Below are positions 1 to 8,662 of a DNA stretch of 64,000 bases, one piece after another. The position numbers and the translations under genes are program-made. This stretch comes from Bacteroides sp. (lineage in GTDB: Bacteria; Bacteroidota; Bacteroidia; Bacteroidales; Muribaculaceae): assembly GCA_014802265.1 (NCBI GenBank), contig JAAVCP010000027.1:34588-98587 (forward strand), read 5' to 3'. Positions within the stretch are counted from its first letter, which is position 1. Each line of letters starts with the position of its first letter. The notes below the pieces were generated by a model, which did not search any database, was not told the DNA's origin, and saw only the letters and a list, made by a program, of their open reading frames with translations.

Positions 1-627
1 AAGCATGCCCGAATAGATTTTTTCCAACGGGCAAAGCGTTGGGTGCTGTTAGGAGCGGTAATTCTGCTGTTGGGTTACTTGTTTATTGTAAATGGAGTAT
101 GGCAACATCTCTCAACTATTCTTATCACTGCCATTGACTTAGGAGGTATCTATTTCACCTATTTATTGGTGCAGAAATCGCTCAACATACATAACGCTGC
201 CGCCGATAAAGTATGTGGAGTTCTTCAGACAGGAGGTTGCGACAGTATCTTAGAGACAAAGGCATCTAAATTCTTCGGACTTTTCGGTTGGAGTGAAGTT
301 GGGTTTGCCTATTTTTCAGTAAGTTTACTTACGCTTCTGCTTCTTCCTTCAATGTGGCCCTGGCTGGCATTATGCAACTTATGTTGTCTGCCATTCACAT
401 TTTGGAGCATTTGGTATCAGCGTTTCCGCGCCCACAAATGGTGCACGCTCTGCGTGTGTGTACAGGCATCGCTTTGGCTTCTTTTCTTCTGCTACTTCTT
501 TGGAGGGTGGCTTAAAGAAGCTTTGCCATTGTCGCTCAATTTCTTCGCGCTCGGATTGGCATATCTATCTGTGATGCTTGGGCTCAATGCCATAATGCCA
601 CTCATTGAAAATAAAGATAAGCATTAA
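1..627 (+). CDS. VKOR-domain membrane protein, C-terminal part (5' end outside window)
   Basis: The frame is open from base 1, so this is the 3' part of a longer gene; a GTG at 43 is in frame but is probably not the start. The visible 208 residues contain four to five hydrophobic segments and the cysteine pattern of the vitamin K epoxide reductase family: a loop pair (VCGVL and GGCDS), CNLC within a membrane segment, and a later WCTLC motif. VKOR proteins pass electrons between quinones and a thioredoxin-like partner to form disulfides in exported proteins. In Bacteroidetes such domains are often fused to a C39 peptidase or thioredoxin domain; the missing N-terminus could hold one. A 58-residue gene follows six bases after the stop. 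The fold call is firm; the role in peptide maturation is inference. Confidence 0.8.
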   Translation, partial: KHARIDFFQRAKRWVLLGAVILLLGYLFIVNGVWQHLSTILITAIDLGGIYFTYLLVQKSLNIHNAAADKVCGVLQTGGCDSILETKASKFFGLFGWSEVGFAYFSVSLLTLLLLPSMWPWLALCNLCCLPFTFWSIWYQRFRAHKWCTLCVCVQASLWLLFFCYFFGGWLKEALPLSLNFFALGLAYLSVMLGLNAIMPLIENKDKH

Positions 628-633
628 ACAGTT

Positions 634-810
634 ATGAAAGCAAACATTAAGCAGATTCCGCGTCCGGAACTAAAAAGTGCCCGACGCCTCTCCCCCCTTC
701 AACTTAACACAATGCGCTGTGATAAACGTCACAGTGTCCTTACTCCGGAACAGGTGGAAAAATTATCCGCTGCTGTCGACCAAGCGGAACTAAAAATGCA
801 TTTGTCCTAA
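634..810 (+). CDS. 58-residue small protein, possible peptide substrate of the VKOR protein
   Basis: ATG at 634, TAA at 808-810, six bases after the VKOR gene, so almost certainly co-transcribed. The product is basic in its first half, has one cysteine (C29), no signal peptide and no Gly-Gly leader motif. A central RLSPLQLN stretch followed by LTPEQ gives it a leader-like look. I do not recognise the family. Its size and position fit a ribosomal peptide precursor or a small accessory protein for the disulfide-forming membrane protein upstream, but this is inference from context only. Confidence 0.5.
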   Translation: MKANIKQIPRPELKSARRLSPLQLNTMRCDKRHSVLTPEQVEKLSAAVDQAELKMHLS

Positions 811-855
811 GCATAATACACTTAAATATTCATTTATTACAAAATAAGCGAATCG

Positions 856-961
856 ATAAGGGGATGTATCAAAATCTCGGATTTTGATACATCCCCTTAT
901 CATAATCTTCCCTGCATTATAGTCCTATCTTACGTTCTGTGAGTGAACCTGCGGGTTCACT
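856..961. repeat. Dispersed two-hairpin intergenic repeat, copy 1
   Basis: A perfect 21-bp inverted repeat (856-876 with 880-900, 3-base loop) is followed about 40 bases later by a second inverted repeat (942-949 with 954-961, AGTGAACC and GGTTCACT). The same order of two hairpins, with a shared GTTCTGTrAGTGAACC block, recurs at 43425-43544. The first hairpin alone recurs in degraded form at 40077-40118. The first stem could also act as a terminator for the genes before it. The rest of the 811-1138 gap holds only the promoter of the next gene. Confidence 0.75.
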
Positions 962-1055
962 TCATTTTTTGATATACCCTCTTTTCATTACGTTTACATT
1001 ACCAACAGACCAAGGAAACATACATTTAGACCTTTCCCTACAATTGCCCTATGTG

Positions 1056-1063
1056 TAATTTTG
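1056..1063 (+). promoter_or_regulatory. Bacteroidetes -7 box (TAATTTTG)
   Basis: TAATTTTG matches the TAnnTTTG -7 element used by the Bacteroidetes primary sigma factor. It lies 75 bases before the ATG at 1139. No clear -33 TTTG is visible at the right distance, so this rests on the -7 box alone. Confidence 0.5.
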
Positions 1064-1138
1064 CAATCACAATATTGTTTATAAACCTACTCTTAACATC
1101 ACCGTAACGAATGATTTTTAAGAGTGAAGCCCTAAATT

Positions 1139-2044
1139 ATGAAACTTCGAACCCTGCTGATTGCATTATATACCTTTTTTATTCCCTTAACCCTTTTGGC
1201 ACAAACACAAGCTGCCGTAAATGTCAGTGAAGGGGGATATGGACTTGTAAAGACGAACTTAAGCATAGCTTATGATCATGGATTCGGCACAATTCAAGAT
1301 GGATTTTCAGCCAGGGTTTCTTACGAGGCTTTTAGGAATAATAAATTTACGCTTACGGCTAATGCACGGTATTCCTCAAGTGAAGTCTCATTTAATAATT
1401 CTGATTTAAGGGATGGCTTCATTCCGGATAAAATCAATTTAAATGGTACGCATTTACTCGGTCAAGTTGGTGTGACCTCAACATTTAAGAGCCGACTCTT
1501 CAATAAGCCGTTAATGGCAATGGCAATGTTGAATAGTGAATGGGGTGACGGAGGTTTTGCAAGGATTTCAGGAATAGCCATGGGACTCCTAATGCTGAGA
1601 GCCAATAGGACAACTCAATTTGGGATAGGACCATTGGTAATGATAAATACGTGCTCCAAGATCCCGGCATTTCTTATATTTATGTATCGGCATAGACTGA
1701 ATGACAAATGGCTTATTAATTTGTATGGCGGTATGTTTGGAATAGACTATAACCCTTCTAAAAATGACTTGATAAGTGTAGGAGCCGACGTAGACATAAA
1801 GGCATTCTACTTCAAACCCGGCTATGAGACATTACCCGAGAAGTGCCGTTTTACCTCAACATCTTTTCGACCAATGGCAAAATATCGCCGACGCCTGATG
1901 CAAAATTTATATCTTGATCTTCAAGGCGGATTAGTTGTGAAAATGGCATGTCGAGTGACAGGGGTACACAGTTCAAAAGAGCTAATTAACTGCAAGCAAA
2001 GCCCATCCCCATTTTTACAGGCTCAAGTCTCATTCTCATTATAA
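1139..2044 (+). CDS. Secreted outer membrane beta-barrel-like protein, unknown function
   Basis: 301 residues with an N-terminal signal peptide (about residues 1-21, ending LLAQ) followed by alternating amphipathic strands typical of a small outer membrane barrel, with a terminal aromatic-rich strand ending QVSFSL. It resembles the DUF6268-type barrels of Bacteroidetes, though I cannot confirm the family. No catalytic motif is visible. It has its own -7 box at 1056 and stands alone; the remnant of a GLPGLI gene runs head-on against its 3' end. Confidence 0.6.
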   Translation: MKLRTLLIALYTFFIPLTLLAQTQAAVNVSEGGYGLVKTNLSIAYDHGFGTIQDGFSARVSYEAFRNNKFTLTANARYSSSEVSFNNSDLRDGFIPDKINLNGTHLLGQVGVTSTFKSRLFNKPLMAMAMLNSEWGDGGFARISGIAMGLLMLRANRTTQFGIGPLVMINTCSKIPAFLIFMYRHRLNDKWLINLYGGMFGIDYNPSKNDLISVGADVDIKAFYFKPGYETLPEKCRFTSTSFRPMAKYRRRLMQNLYLDLQGGLVVKMACRVTGVHSSKELINCKQSPSPFLQAQVSFSL

Positions 2045-2059
2045 TAATAGGCTTGGATC

Positions 2060-2240
2060 TGCTTAAAAGAATCAATCCGGAAAGCCCACAAACTTTCCAC
2101 GGTCCATCATTTACAGGAATATCAGGCGAAAACCAGGCTTGCCAATGGTGCCCATGATAATCTATTTCAGCCATGATGCATTCATATCCCAAAATAAAAG
2201 CTGTCGTGTCTGTCATTAACCCAATTTAGCTCACTCAAAT
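2060..2240 (-). pseudogene. Broken GLPGLI-family gene fragment
   Basis: Read on the minus strand, this stretch encodes the conserved core of a GLPGLI protein: ELNWV, then after a frameshift near 2205 FILGYECIMAEIDYHG, then GPWKVCGLSGLIL, where the family signature GLPGLI has become GLSGLI. Similarity stops near 2070. The signal peptide, N-terminal half and C-terminal half are absent, and an in-frame stop lies just upstream. It is a decayed paralogue of the four intact genes that start at 2516 on the other strand. Confidence 0.75.
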
Positions 2241-2515
2241 GTCAATTATTTCCCAACCTAACATACAAAAATGGGATTTATTGACTCAATAAGACCGAAA
2301 AATATAAACTTAAGTTTATATTTGCATTCTTTGAGGTGATTTTTTTGTATTTTTCATAACATTCCCATTATTTATATATAATTTTGTGAACACACCTTAT
2401 ATTATACGCACTATGAGAGATAGCAGAGTTGAGGACTTTTCCTATTTTTTACAATATTCTCATAATCTCTATAAGCTGTGGTAAGTTAATAAAATTTTTA
2501 ATTTATGATAAAGAA
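2217..2515 (+). promoter_or_regulatory. Upstream region of the GLPGLI operon, with a 24-bp perfect palindrome
   Basis: Within this AT-rich gap a perfect 24-bp palindrome lies at 2300-2323, centred on CTTAAG. Its right arm merges with a -7-like TATATTTG at 2317-2324, so a dimeric repressor bound there would cover a promoter. Transcription from it would give a leader of about 190 bases before the ATG at 2516. The short in-frame extension from 2429 lacks a signal peptide and is probably not translated. The operator role is inferred from symmetry and position. Confidence 0.4.
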
Positions 2516-3379
2516 ATGAAAATAGTCTGTTCTGTTATTATGTTGCTGTTTCTTTGCGTTTCGTTTGAAACAAATGCAAAAAAGAAACAGTATTATCCCT
2601 GTGCTGAAATAAAGGTGGGGTATAACTATTATTATAAGTTTCTGCGTGGCGAGGATGGCGTGATAGAAAAAGATACACCGTTTCTATTGCTTGTCAATCA
2701 GAATCAGAGTAAGTTTTATTGTCCGAGTACCGAGTATAGGGACTCTTTGAACTCTACACCCTCGGGGCGAGCAAAGGAAAAGCAGATTTTTGATGCTGCT
2801 ACTAAGGCATATGTTCAAAGTCGAGATAAAAGTGCGTTGGACGCTGTGGTTTATCACTCACGGTTGTATGTTCTTAAAGATTATGCTAAATCCATTTCTA
2901 CCACCTACGATCAAGCCGGAATGGGTGAATATGGATATTACGATGAGCCATTCTCTGAAATTGAATGGAATATAATAGAGGACAACACTAAAACAATACT
3001 TGACTATCAGTGCATCATGGCTACTACTGATTATCACGGTCGAAAATGGACAGTGTGGTTTACTCCTGAAATTCCTATGCACGACGGGCCATGGAAGTTT
3101 TGCGGGCTACCCGGGCTCATAATGGAAGCAACCGAACCGTCGGGACAACATCGCTTTACTGTTACCGGAATTGAAACAAGCTCACAGCCTATTTTCCCTG
3201 TTTTCAATACAGACTATCAGAAGATGGACAGAGTTGATATGCTCCGAGCCTTGAGGCATTATAGAGAAAACAGTAATGCGATGTTCAAGGCTGCTACCGG
3301 AACTGAACTTGGAGGTGTAGATGCCCCTGTGACTGAAGAAACCCAAAAGTATGACTACCTCGAAACCGATTATCACTGA
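2516..3379 (+). CDS. GLPGLI family secreted protein 1
   Basis: 287 residues from the ATG at 2516, chosen because the sequence then starts with a clean signal peptide (MKIVCSVIMLLFLCVSF, cut after ETNA). The conserved block runs EIEWNI, ILDYQC, TTDYHGRKW, WFTPEIP and GPWKFCGLPGLIMEA, which is the GLPGLI (TIGR01200) signature. The protein ends YLETDYH. The biochemical role of this family is unknown; members are exported Bacteroidetes proteins often found beside TonB-dependent-type receptors, as here. It is the first gene of the operon, with two bases between its stop and the next ATG. Confidence 0.9.
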   Translation: MKIVCSVIMLLFLCVSFETNAKKKQYYPCAEIKVGYNYYYKFLRGEDGVIEKDTPFLLLVNQNQSKFYCPSTEYRDSLNSTPSGRAKEKQIFDAATKAYVQSRDKSALDAVVYHSRLYVLKDYAKSISTTYDQAGMGEYGYYDEPFSEIEWNIIEDNTKTILDYQCIMATTDYHGRKWTVWFTPEIPMHDGPWKFCGLPGLIMEATEPSGQHRFTVTGIETSSQPIFPVFNTDYQKMDRVDMLRALRHYRENSNAMFKAATGTELGGVDAPVTEETQKYDYLETDYH

Positions 3380-3381
3380 TT

Positions 3382-4251
3382 ATGAAAAGAACACTTGCAT
3401 ATCTATTATATTCAATCACCGCTCTTATAGCGTTTGCTGAGGCTCCGCGTGCATTCCTTAAAGCGGAATATGAATCCATGTCGAAAACCATCAATACAAA
3501 TACTGGCGACACCATCACCAACAATAAGAACTTTGTTTTGAGGATAGGTCATGGACAATCATTCTATTTTGACCCCCAGACCAATCGGATAGACTCTCTT
3601 GAAAATGATCCGCAAGGTAAGATAATGCTTCAACAGGCTGACGATGCAGCCATGCAGAAAGCCATAGCCAACATGAATGCCGGTTTAGGAGAGACATGGT
3701 TTGATATTCGTGAAAAGATGGGAATAAATCGTGGTTCACGATACAAGAATATGAAGGACTTCAACACACGTACTATTACGGTCTGGGACTCGCAGATGGG
3801 CGACCGTTATCGTTATCCCGTGGAGATGGATGATCTTCAATGGGAACTTATGGACTCGACCAAAATGGTATTGGATTATGAGTGTCAGCTTGCCACTGCC
3901 GATTATCACGGGAGGAAATGGTACGTGTGGTTTACTTCGGAAATTCCCGTACAGGACGGTCCGTGGCAACTATGCGGTCTCCCCGGTCTTATAATGGAGG
4001 CTATTGCTAAGGATGGCGAATATGGATTTACAATCAAGGGAATACAGCAATGTGACGAACCGCTTGGAGATCCTTACGAAAATCCTGATAAGATTTTCAA
4101 GACCACGCGTATAGCTGTTCTGCGCATGAAAGATTATGGGAGACGCAATCGTGCTGCTCAAATAAGTACCATGACCGGAGGAAAAGTCAATCTAAAACAA
4201 ACAGAATATAAAGATAATATTGACTATATTGAAACTGATTATCACGAATGA
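3382..4251 (+). CDS. GLPGLI family secreted protein 2
   Basis: 289 residues with a signal peptide (MKRTLAYLLYSITALIAFAEA). The family block is complete: DLQWEL, LDYECQLATADYHGRKW, WFTSEIP and GPWQLCGLPGLIMEA. The C-terminus is DYIETDYHE. It shares an ATGA overlap with the receptor gene at 4248, which suggests translational coupling. Conserved single cysteines in the YEC and LCGLPG segments could pair as a disulfide after export; that is inference. Confidence 0.9.
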   Translation: MKRTLAYLLYSITALIAFAEAPRAFLKAEYESMSKTINTNTGDTITNNKNFVLRIGHGQSFYFDPQTNRIDSLENDPQGKIMLQQADDAAMQKAIANMNAGLGETWFDIREKMGINRGSRYKNMKDFNTRTITVWDSQMGDRYRYPVEMDDLQWELMDSTKMVLDYECQLATADYHGRKWYVWFTSEIPVQDGPWQLCGLPGLIMEAIAKDGEYGFTIKGIQQCDEPLGDPYENPDKIFKTTRIAVLRMKDYGRRNRAAQISTMTGGKVNLKQTEYKDNIDYIETDYHE

Positions 4252-6827
4252 ACAGAATAGTCACATACCTTATATTACTCTTTGTAACGGTCAGTGCCGT
4301 TGCACAGGTCAATGTATCGGGCACGGTCGTTGACAAGGAGAGCAACGAGCCGCTGACGGGGGCTTCGGTAATTGTCAAAGGTGCGGACGGCAAGATAAAG
4401 AAATTCGCATCATCAAAGGCAAACGGCAGTTTCGAGATGTCCGTTCCTTCCGTCGATGGCTGTCGCCTTGAGGTGTCTATGATGGGTTTCACAAAGACTA
4501 CCATTCCACTTGAAAGTGTTTCTTTTCCTCTCACCGTTTTTCTTGAACAGGGTACGACACTGTTGAAAGAGGTAACGGTCAAGGCTGACCGCATACGAGA
4601 ACAGGGCGACACTATTTCATATACTGTCGGCAGTTTCGCACAAGCACAGGACCGCTCCATCGGCGATGTGCTCAAACGTATGCCCGGTATAGACGTTGCC
4701 AACAACGGCAAAATCCAATATCAAGGCGAGGACATCAACAAATTCTATATAGAAGGCTCCGACCTGCTCGGCGGCAAATATGGCATTGCCACCAACGGCA
4801 TAAGCCACGAGGACGTAGGTGCGGTCGAGGTGATGGAGAACCATCAGCCGATGCAGGTGCTTTCCGGCATAGCCTTTTCCGACAAGGCTGCCATCAATCT
4901 CAAGCTTAAGAATAAAGCTAAGGCAACATGGACTTTCCATGGTGATGCCGGAGGTGGCTATTCGTGGCAACCAGACGGGGTGATATGGGATGGCGAGCTA
5001 TTCGCTATGGCGGTGATGCCCGGATTCCAGAACATAACGACAATAAAGACAAACAACATCGGGGACGACTTGTCATCGCAGGCAACAGACTTCTTTGCCG
5101 GACATCGAGGCACTGACCTAAGCTGCTATGTCAGCGTATCGCTACCCGGAGTTCCGAACCTCAGCCGGAAGCGGACACTGTTCAACCACTCGGCTCTCGC
5201 TTCCACCAATTCCTTATGGAAAGCGGGGCGCGGCGAGTTAAAGGTACAGATTGACTACTCTTTCAACCGCGTTACGTCAGATGCAGCCAATATAACGACA
5301 TACTTTCTCAATGAGGGCAACCGTGTCGTTACCGAGAACCGAAACGGCGTCGAACGTTCACATTCACTGTCGGGTAAATTCATCTATGAGCTGAACCAAA
5401 AGACAGCTTTCATCAACAATACGCTGAAAACTAATATCGACTGGGATAACGTCAGTCTCGACGTAACGGGTTCACTCCAGAATGCACAGACGGCATCACT
5501 TCCCGACTATTATGTTGGAAATGACTTCAAACTCATAAAGCGTTTCAAGGGCAAGCATCTTGTCACTTTCAAGAGCGTGAATGAATGGGAATCGCTGCCG
5601 CAGACACTTTCCGTCACTATGAATGAACCCTCAATGAGCCAGCAGGTCAAAGACCATGCCTTCTATACCAATGAGAGTGCGGCTTACGCCTTTTCCGTCA
5701 ATTGTATCACAATCAGTCTTGAAGGAGGTGTCAATGGTTATTTCCGCAGCCTCAACACTGAATTGCCCGATATGCCGGAGGAAATACCGGGTGAGACAAC
5801 GAATGTACTGAATACAAACTACTTCACAATATATGCAACCCCGAAATTCGAGTATTGGGTAAAGAGAGTGAACTTCACACTGAATGCTCCCGTCAGTTTT
5901 GCCCACTATTCCTTTGACAAGGCGCTAGCCAACCGAGACGAGGTGTATTTCTCCCCCTCGCTCAGTATGAATTGGAAACCCAACAACCGCTTCTCGATGA
6001 GTGTGCGAAGTAGTACAGGATGCTCACCGATGGTTCTGAGCCTTATACAACCCGGATATGTCATGACAAACTATCGCTCATTTCGCCGTGGTGTGGATGA
6101 TTTCTACAACTCCACATCACAGAATATTTCGGCAAACCTATCCTACAAACATACCCGGCACGGATTGTTTGCCAGTGCCTTTGCCATGCAATCCTGGAGC
6201 CACAATCCATATACACTGGCACAGCAGCTTTTCGGCGATTACGTGGTCTATTCCTATACCTCGGCAAAGAGCGACGGACAGATGCTTATGACAAGCGGAA
6301 ACATAGGCAAGACCCTCGATTTCATGCGAGGCAGTGCTAATATAAACGGCTCGTTCAGCCGCAACGAATCACACCTTATATCGGAAAACAATGAAGTCAA
6401 TTCCGTTGGCACAGCATGGTCGGCAGGAGCGAAGATTAACGGTGCGCCTCTCAGATGGCTCGGTTTCGATTATCGGTTTGTTTTCTCGTCAAGCCGTCTT
6501 GCAATGAATGGCACAAATGCCTCATGGCTTGATAACATGGAGAATGAACTGATGCTCAACATAATGCCGCATAATAAATGGGAATGGCATATCAGTGGCG
6601 AGCATTACCGAAATGAACTTACCTCTGCTCACTTCAAGAACGTGTTTCTTCTCGATACAAAGGTAATCTTCAAACTCAATAAGCGGCTGGAGTTTTCCGC
6701 TTCATTAAGTAACATCTTCAATCAGAAAACCTACAACTATAAAACATATAATCAACTCAATTCCTTCGAGAGCCAGCGTTGGCTCCGAGGTCGAGAACTT
6801 CTCATCTCAATATCCCTAAGAAAATGA
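4248..6827 (+). CDS. Outer membrane receptor with carboxypeptidase-regulatory-like domain
   Basis: 859 residues. Signal peptide 1-19; a carboxypeptidase-D-regulatory-like beta-sandwich at about 22-95 (VSGTVVDKESNEPLTGASV); a plug-like domain at about 105-225 (IGDVLKRMPGID, FYIEGSDLLGG, EDVGAVEVMENHQP); then a long beta-barrel to the C-terminus. This is the architecture of Bacteroidetes TonB-dependent-type barrels without the SusD-partner signature. It overlaps GLPGLI genes by ATGA on both sides (4248 and 6824), so receptor and GLPGLI proteins are probably made in fixed proportion. The substrate is unknown; no metal or sugar genes are nearby. Confidence 0.88.
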   Translation: MNRIVTYLILLFVTVSAVAQVNVSGTVVDKESNEPLTGASVIVKGADGKIKKFASSKANGSFEMSVPSVDGCRLEVSMMGFTKTTIPLESVSFPLTVFLEQGTTLLKEVTVKADRIREQGDTISYTVGSFAQAQDRSIGDVLKRMPGIDVANNGKIQYQGEDINKFYIEGSDLLGGKYGIATNGISHEDVGAVEVMENHQPMQVLSGIAFSDKAAINLKLKNKAKATWTFHGDAGGGYSWQPDGVIWDGELFAMAVMPGFQNITTIKTNNIGDDLSSQATDFFAGHRGTDLSCYVSVSLPGVPNLSRKRTLFNHSALASTNSLWKAGRGELKVQIDYSFNRVTSDAANITTYFLNEGNRVVTENRNGVERSHSLSGKFIYELNQKTAFINNTLKTNIDWDNVSLDVTGSLQNAQTASLPDYYVGNDFKLIKRFKGKHLVTFKSVNEWESLPQTLSVTMNEPSMSQQVKDHAFYTNESAAYAFSVNCITISLEGGVNGYFRSLNTELPDMPEEIPGETTNVLNTNYFTIYATPKFEYWVKRVNFTLNAPVSFAHYSFDKALANRDEVYFSPSLSMNWKPNNRFSMSVRSSTGCSPMVLSLIQPGYVMTNYRSFRRGVDDFYNSTSQNISANLSYKHTRHGLFASAFAMQSWSHNPYTLAQQLFGDYVVYSYTSAKSDGQMLMTSGNIGKTLDFMRGSANINGSFSRNESHLISENNEVNSVGTAWSAGAKINGAPLRWLGFDYRFVFSSSRLAMNGTNASWLDNMENELMLNIMPHNKWEWHISGEHYRNELTSAHFKNVFLLDTKVIFKLNKRLEFSASLSNIFNQKTYNYKTYNQLNSFESQRWLRGRELLISISLRK

Positions 6828-7690
6828 AAAGAAGTTTTTTATCAACAATTATGACCGTAACATGTATTATGGCTTTTTCACAAAATGAGCAACTGGCTCA
6901 GATAAAAGCATTGTATCGCTACACCAGCTTAATCCGACATGTAGAAGGACATGATCTGGCACACGACGACGATATGGTGCTGTTGGCATCGCCGGTTGGT
7001 TCCCGCTTCTTTAGCGCAAAGACAGAGCAATATGATTCATTAATGGCAACCGCAGGAGGAAAAGAGAAATATAAAGAACTCCTCTCCTACGCTGCAAGAA
7101 ACGCTCTGATTATAGAGAATGGAGGCATTACTTTTGATAGGAATAAGGTTGACTTGCCATCTATGGGAGAGAAGTTTCAGGTTACAAGACCGGATAATTC
7201 CGCAGAGCTGATAGTTGTGGATAATGCGGCACAAGAAGATTTCAAATATATTGTCCCGGTTTCAGATCTTGAATGGACTATAGGAAATTCGATAAAGAGT
7301 GTTCTTGGATATGAATGTAATATCGCAACGGCAAATTATCATGGAAGAAAATGGACTGTATGGTTCACTACAGATATTCCGATATCATCTGGTCCCTGGC
7401 AATTAATGGGACTCCCGGGCTTGATTATGGAAGCCGAGACCGACGGTGGAGAATATAAGTTTGAGATCATAGGGCTGGAGACGACATCCGGGGTGATTAA
7501 TCCACGACCGGGATCTCACAATTACACCGATACCACAAGAAAAGAATTCAGAAAACTACAGCGCGACATCCAGTATAATCCGGGAAAGGCGTATCCTGAC
7601 GGAAGTGTAACATTTGTAAATATGGAGGAAAGCATCAAGGCGAAGACCGCTCATGATTTAATAGAAACCGACTATAAGAAAAAGAAATGA
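6824..7690 (+). CDS. GLPGLI family secreted protein 3
   Basis: 288 residues from the ATG at 6824, which overlaps the receptor stop (ATGA) and begins a signal peptide (MKRSFLSTIMTVTCIMAFSQ). Family core: DLEWTI, LGYECNIATANYHGRKW, WFTTDIP and GPWQLMGLPGLIMEA. The cysteine that precedes GLPGLI in the other copies is methionine here. The C-terminus is DLIETDYKKKK. The next gene overlaps its stop by ATGA. Confidence 0.9.
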   Translation: MKRSFLSTIMTVTCIMAFSQNEQLAQIKALYRYTSLIRHVEGHDLAHDDDMVLLASPVGSRFFSAKTEQYDSLMATAGGKEKYKELLSYAARNALIIENGGITFDRNKVDLPSMGEKFQVTRPDNSAELIVVDNAAQEDFKYIVPVSDLEWTIGNSIKSVLGYECNIATANYHGRKWTVWFTTDIPISSGPWQLMGLPGLIMEAETDGGEYKFEIIGLETTSGVINPRPGSHNYTDTTRKEFRKLQRDIQYNPGKAYPDGSVTFVNMEESIKAKTAHDLIETDYKKKK

Positions 7691-8583
7691 AACATATATC
7701 CTCATCAATCATCGTGTGCTTTGTGGCGATAGCCGCATTAGCGCACAACAAGGCTCAAATGAATAGATTATTTTTAATTCTTATGACAGCCTTCATCTGT
7801 TTTATCTCGATGGCGAAAAATGCTGAGATAAAAGTAGAATATACCTATACAGTTCGAGGAAATTCCGATAGTCGGATTCTAAGAGCCGGACAGACTCATT
7901 CAAAATACTATGATCCGCAGTCTGAATGGTATGATTCAATAAGAAGCACTCCGGAAGGAATGGCTCATTGGAAAGAGATGTTTCAGGCTGAAGGAGAATA
8001 TATCAGAAGTCAAGGCGGATTTGCTGAGGTTGGAATGTCGGTGACTTATCCGGGCAGAGGTTTATACGTGGTAAAAAATGATTCCTCTATGATTCTTTAT
8101 GACAAAGTTAATGTTGATAAATATTATTATGAGGAGCCCCGGACAACTATTAATTGGAAAATAGATGACGATATAAAGAATATTCTCGGCTATGATTGTG
8201 TCAAGGCAACCGGGAAATATCACGGGAGAAAATGGGAAGCATGGTTTACGCCGGATATTCCCATAAGCGACGGGCCATGGAAACTCTGTGGCTTACCGGG
8301 GCTGATACTTTATGCAAAAGATAAAAGTGGAGAATTTATATTCGAAGCTACCGGAATAGAAAAAGACAATAGCCCCCTGACTCCCGTTTACGGAATGGAT
8401 ACGTATGAAAAAATCAAACGAAGAGATTTGCTTAAGGCTCAGAGAAATCATGCCGATAACCCGCTTGGTTCTTATGCTGCCTCGTCAGGAAGCAACCTAT
8501 CATTACCTGCCGGAATTAACTTTGGCACCAGTGAAAAGACTAATGGCAAACCCAAGAATGATTTCATTGAAACTGATTACTGA
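7687..8583 (+). CDS. GLPGLI family secreted protein 4, with two tandem signal peptides
   Basis: From the ATG at 7687, which overlaps the previous stop, the protein has 298 residues and starts with a signal-peptide-like stretch (MKHISSSIIVCFVAIAALAH). A second complete signal peptide starts at the in-frame ATG at 7759 (MNRLFLILMTAFICFISMA). The real start may be 7759, with 7687 a coupling remnant. Core: TINWKI, LGYDCVKATGKYHGRKW, WFTPDIP and GPWKLCGLPGLIL. The C-terminus is DFIETDY. It is the last gene of the operon; the MFS gene ahead converges on it. Confidence 0.87.
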   Translation: MKHISSSIIVCFVAIAALAHNKAQMNRLFLILMTAFICFISMAKNAEIKVEYTYTVRGNSDSRILRAGQTHSKYYDPQSEWYDSIRSTPEGMAHWKEMFQAEGEYIRSQGGFAEVGMSVTYPGRGLYVVKNDSSMILYDKVNVDKYYYEEPRTTINWKIDDDIKNILGYDCVKATGKYHGRKWEAWFTPDIPISDGPWKLCGLPGLILYAKDKSGEFIFEATGIEKDNSPLTPVYGMDTYEKIKRRDLLKAQRNHADNPLGSYAASSGSNLSLPAGINFGTSEKTNGKPKNDFIETDY

Positions 8584-8662
8584 CAAAAATATAAAGCTAT
8601 GCCTTAAATTTTTAATCACACCGTGAGATTAGGGGGTAATCGTTATCATTTTTCATAAGTCG

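Noticed and set aside
2429..2515. N-terminal extension of GLPGLI protein 1
   Set aside because: It would place the signal peptide about 30 residues inside the protein; the ATG at 2516 gives a normal signal peptide.
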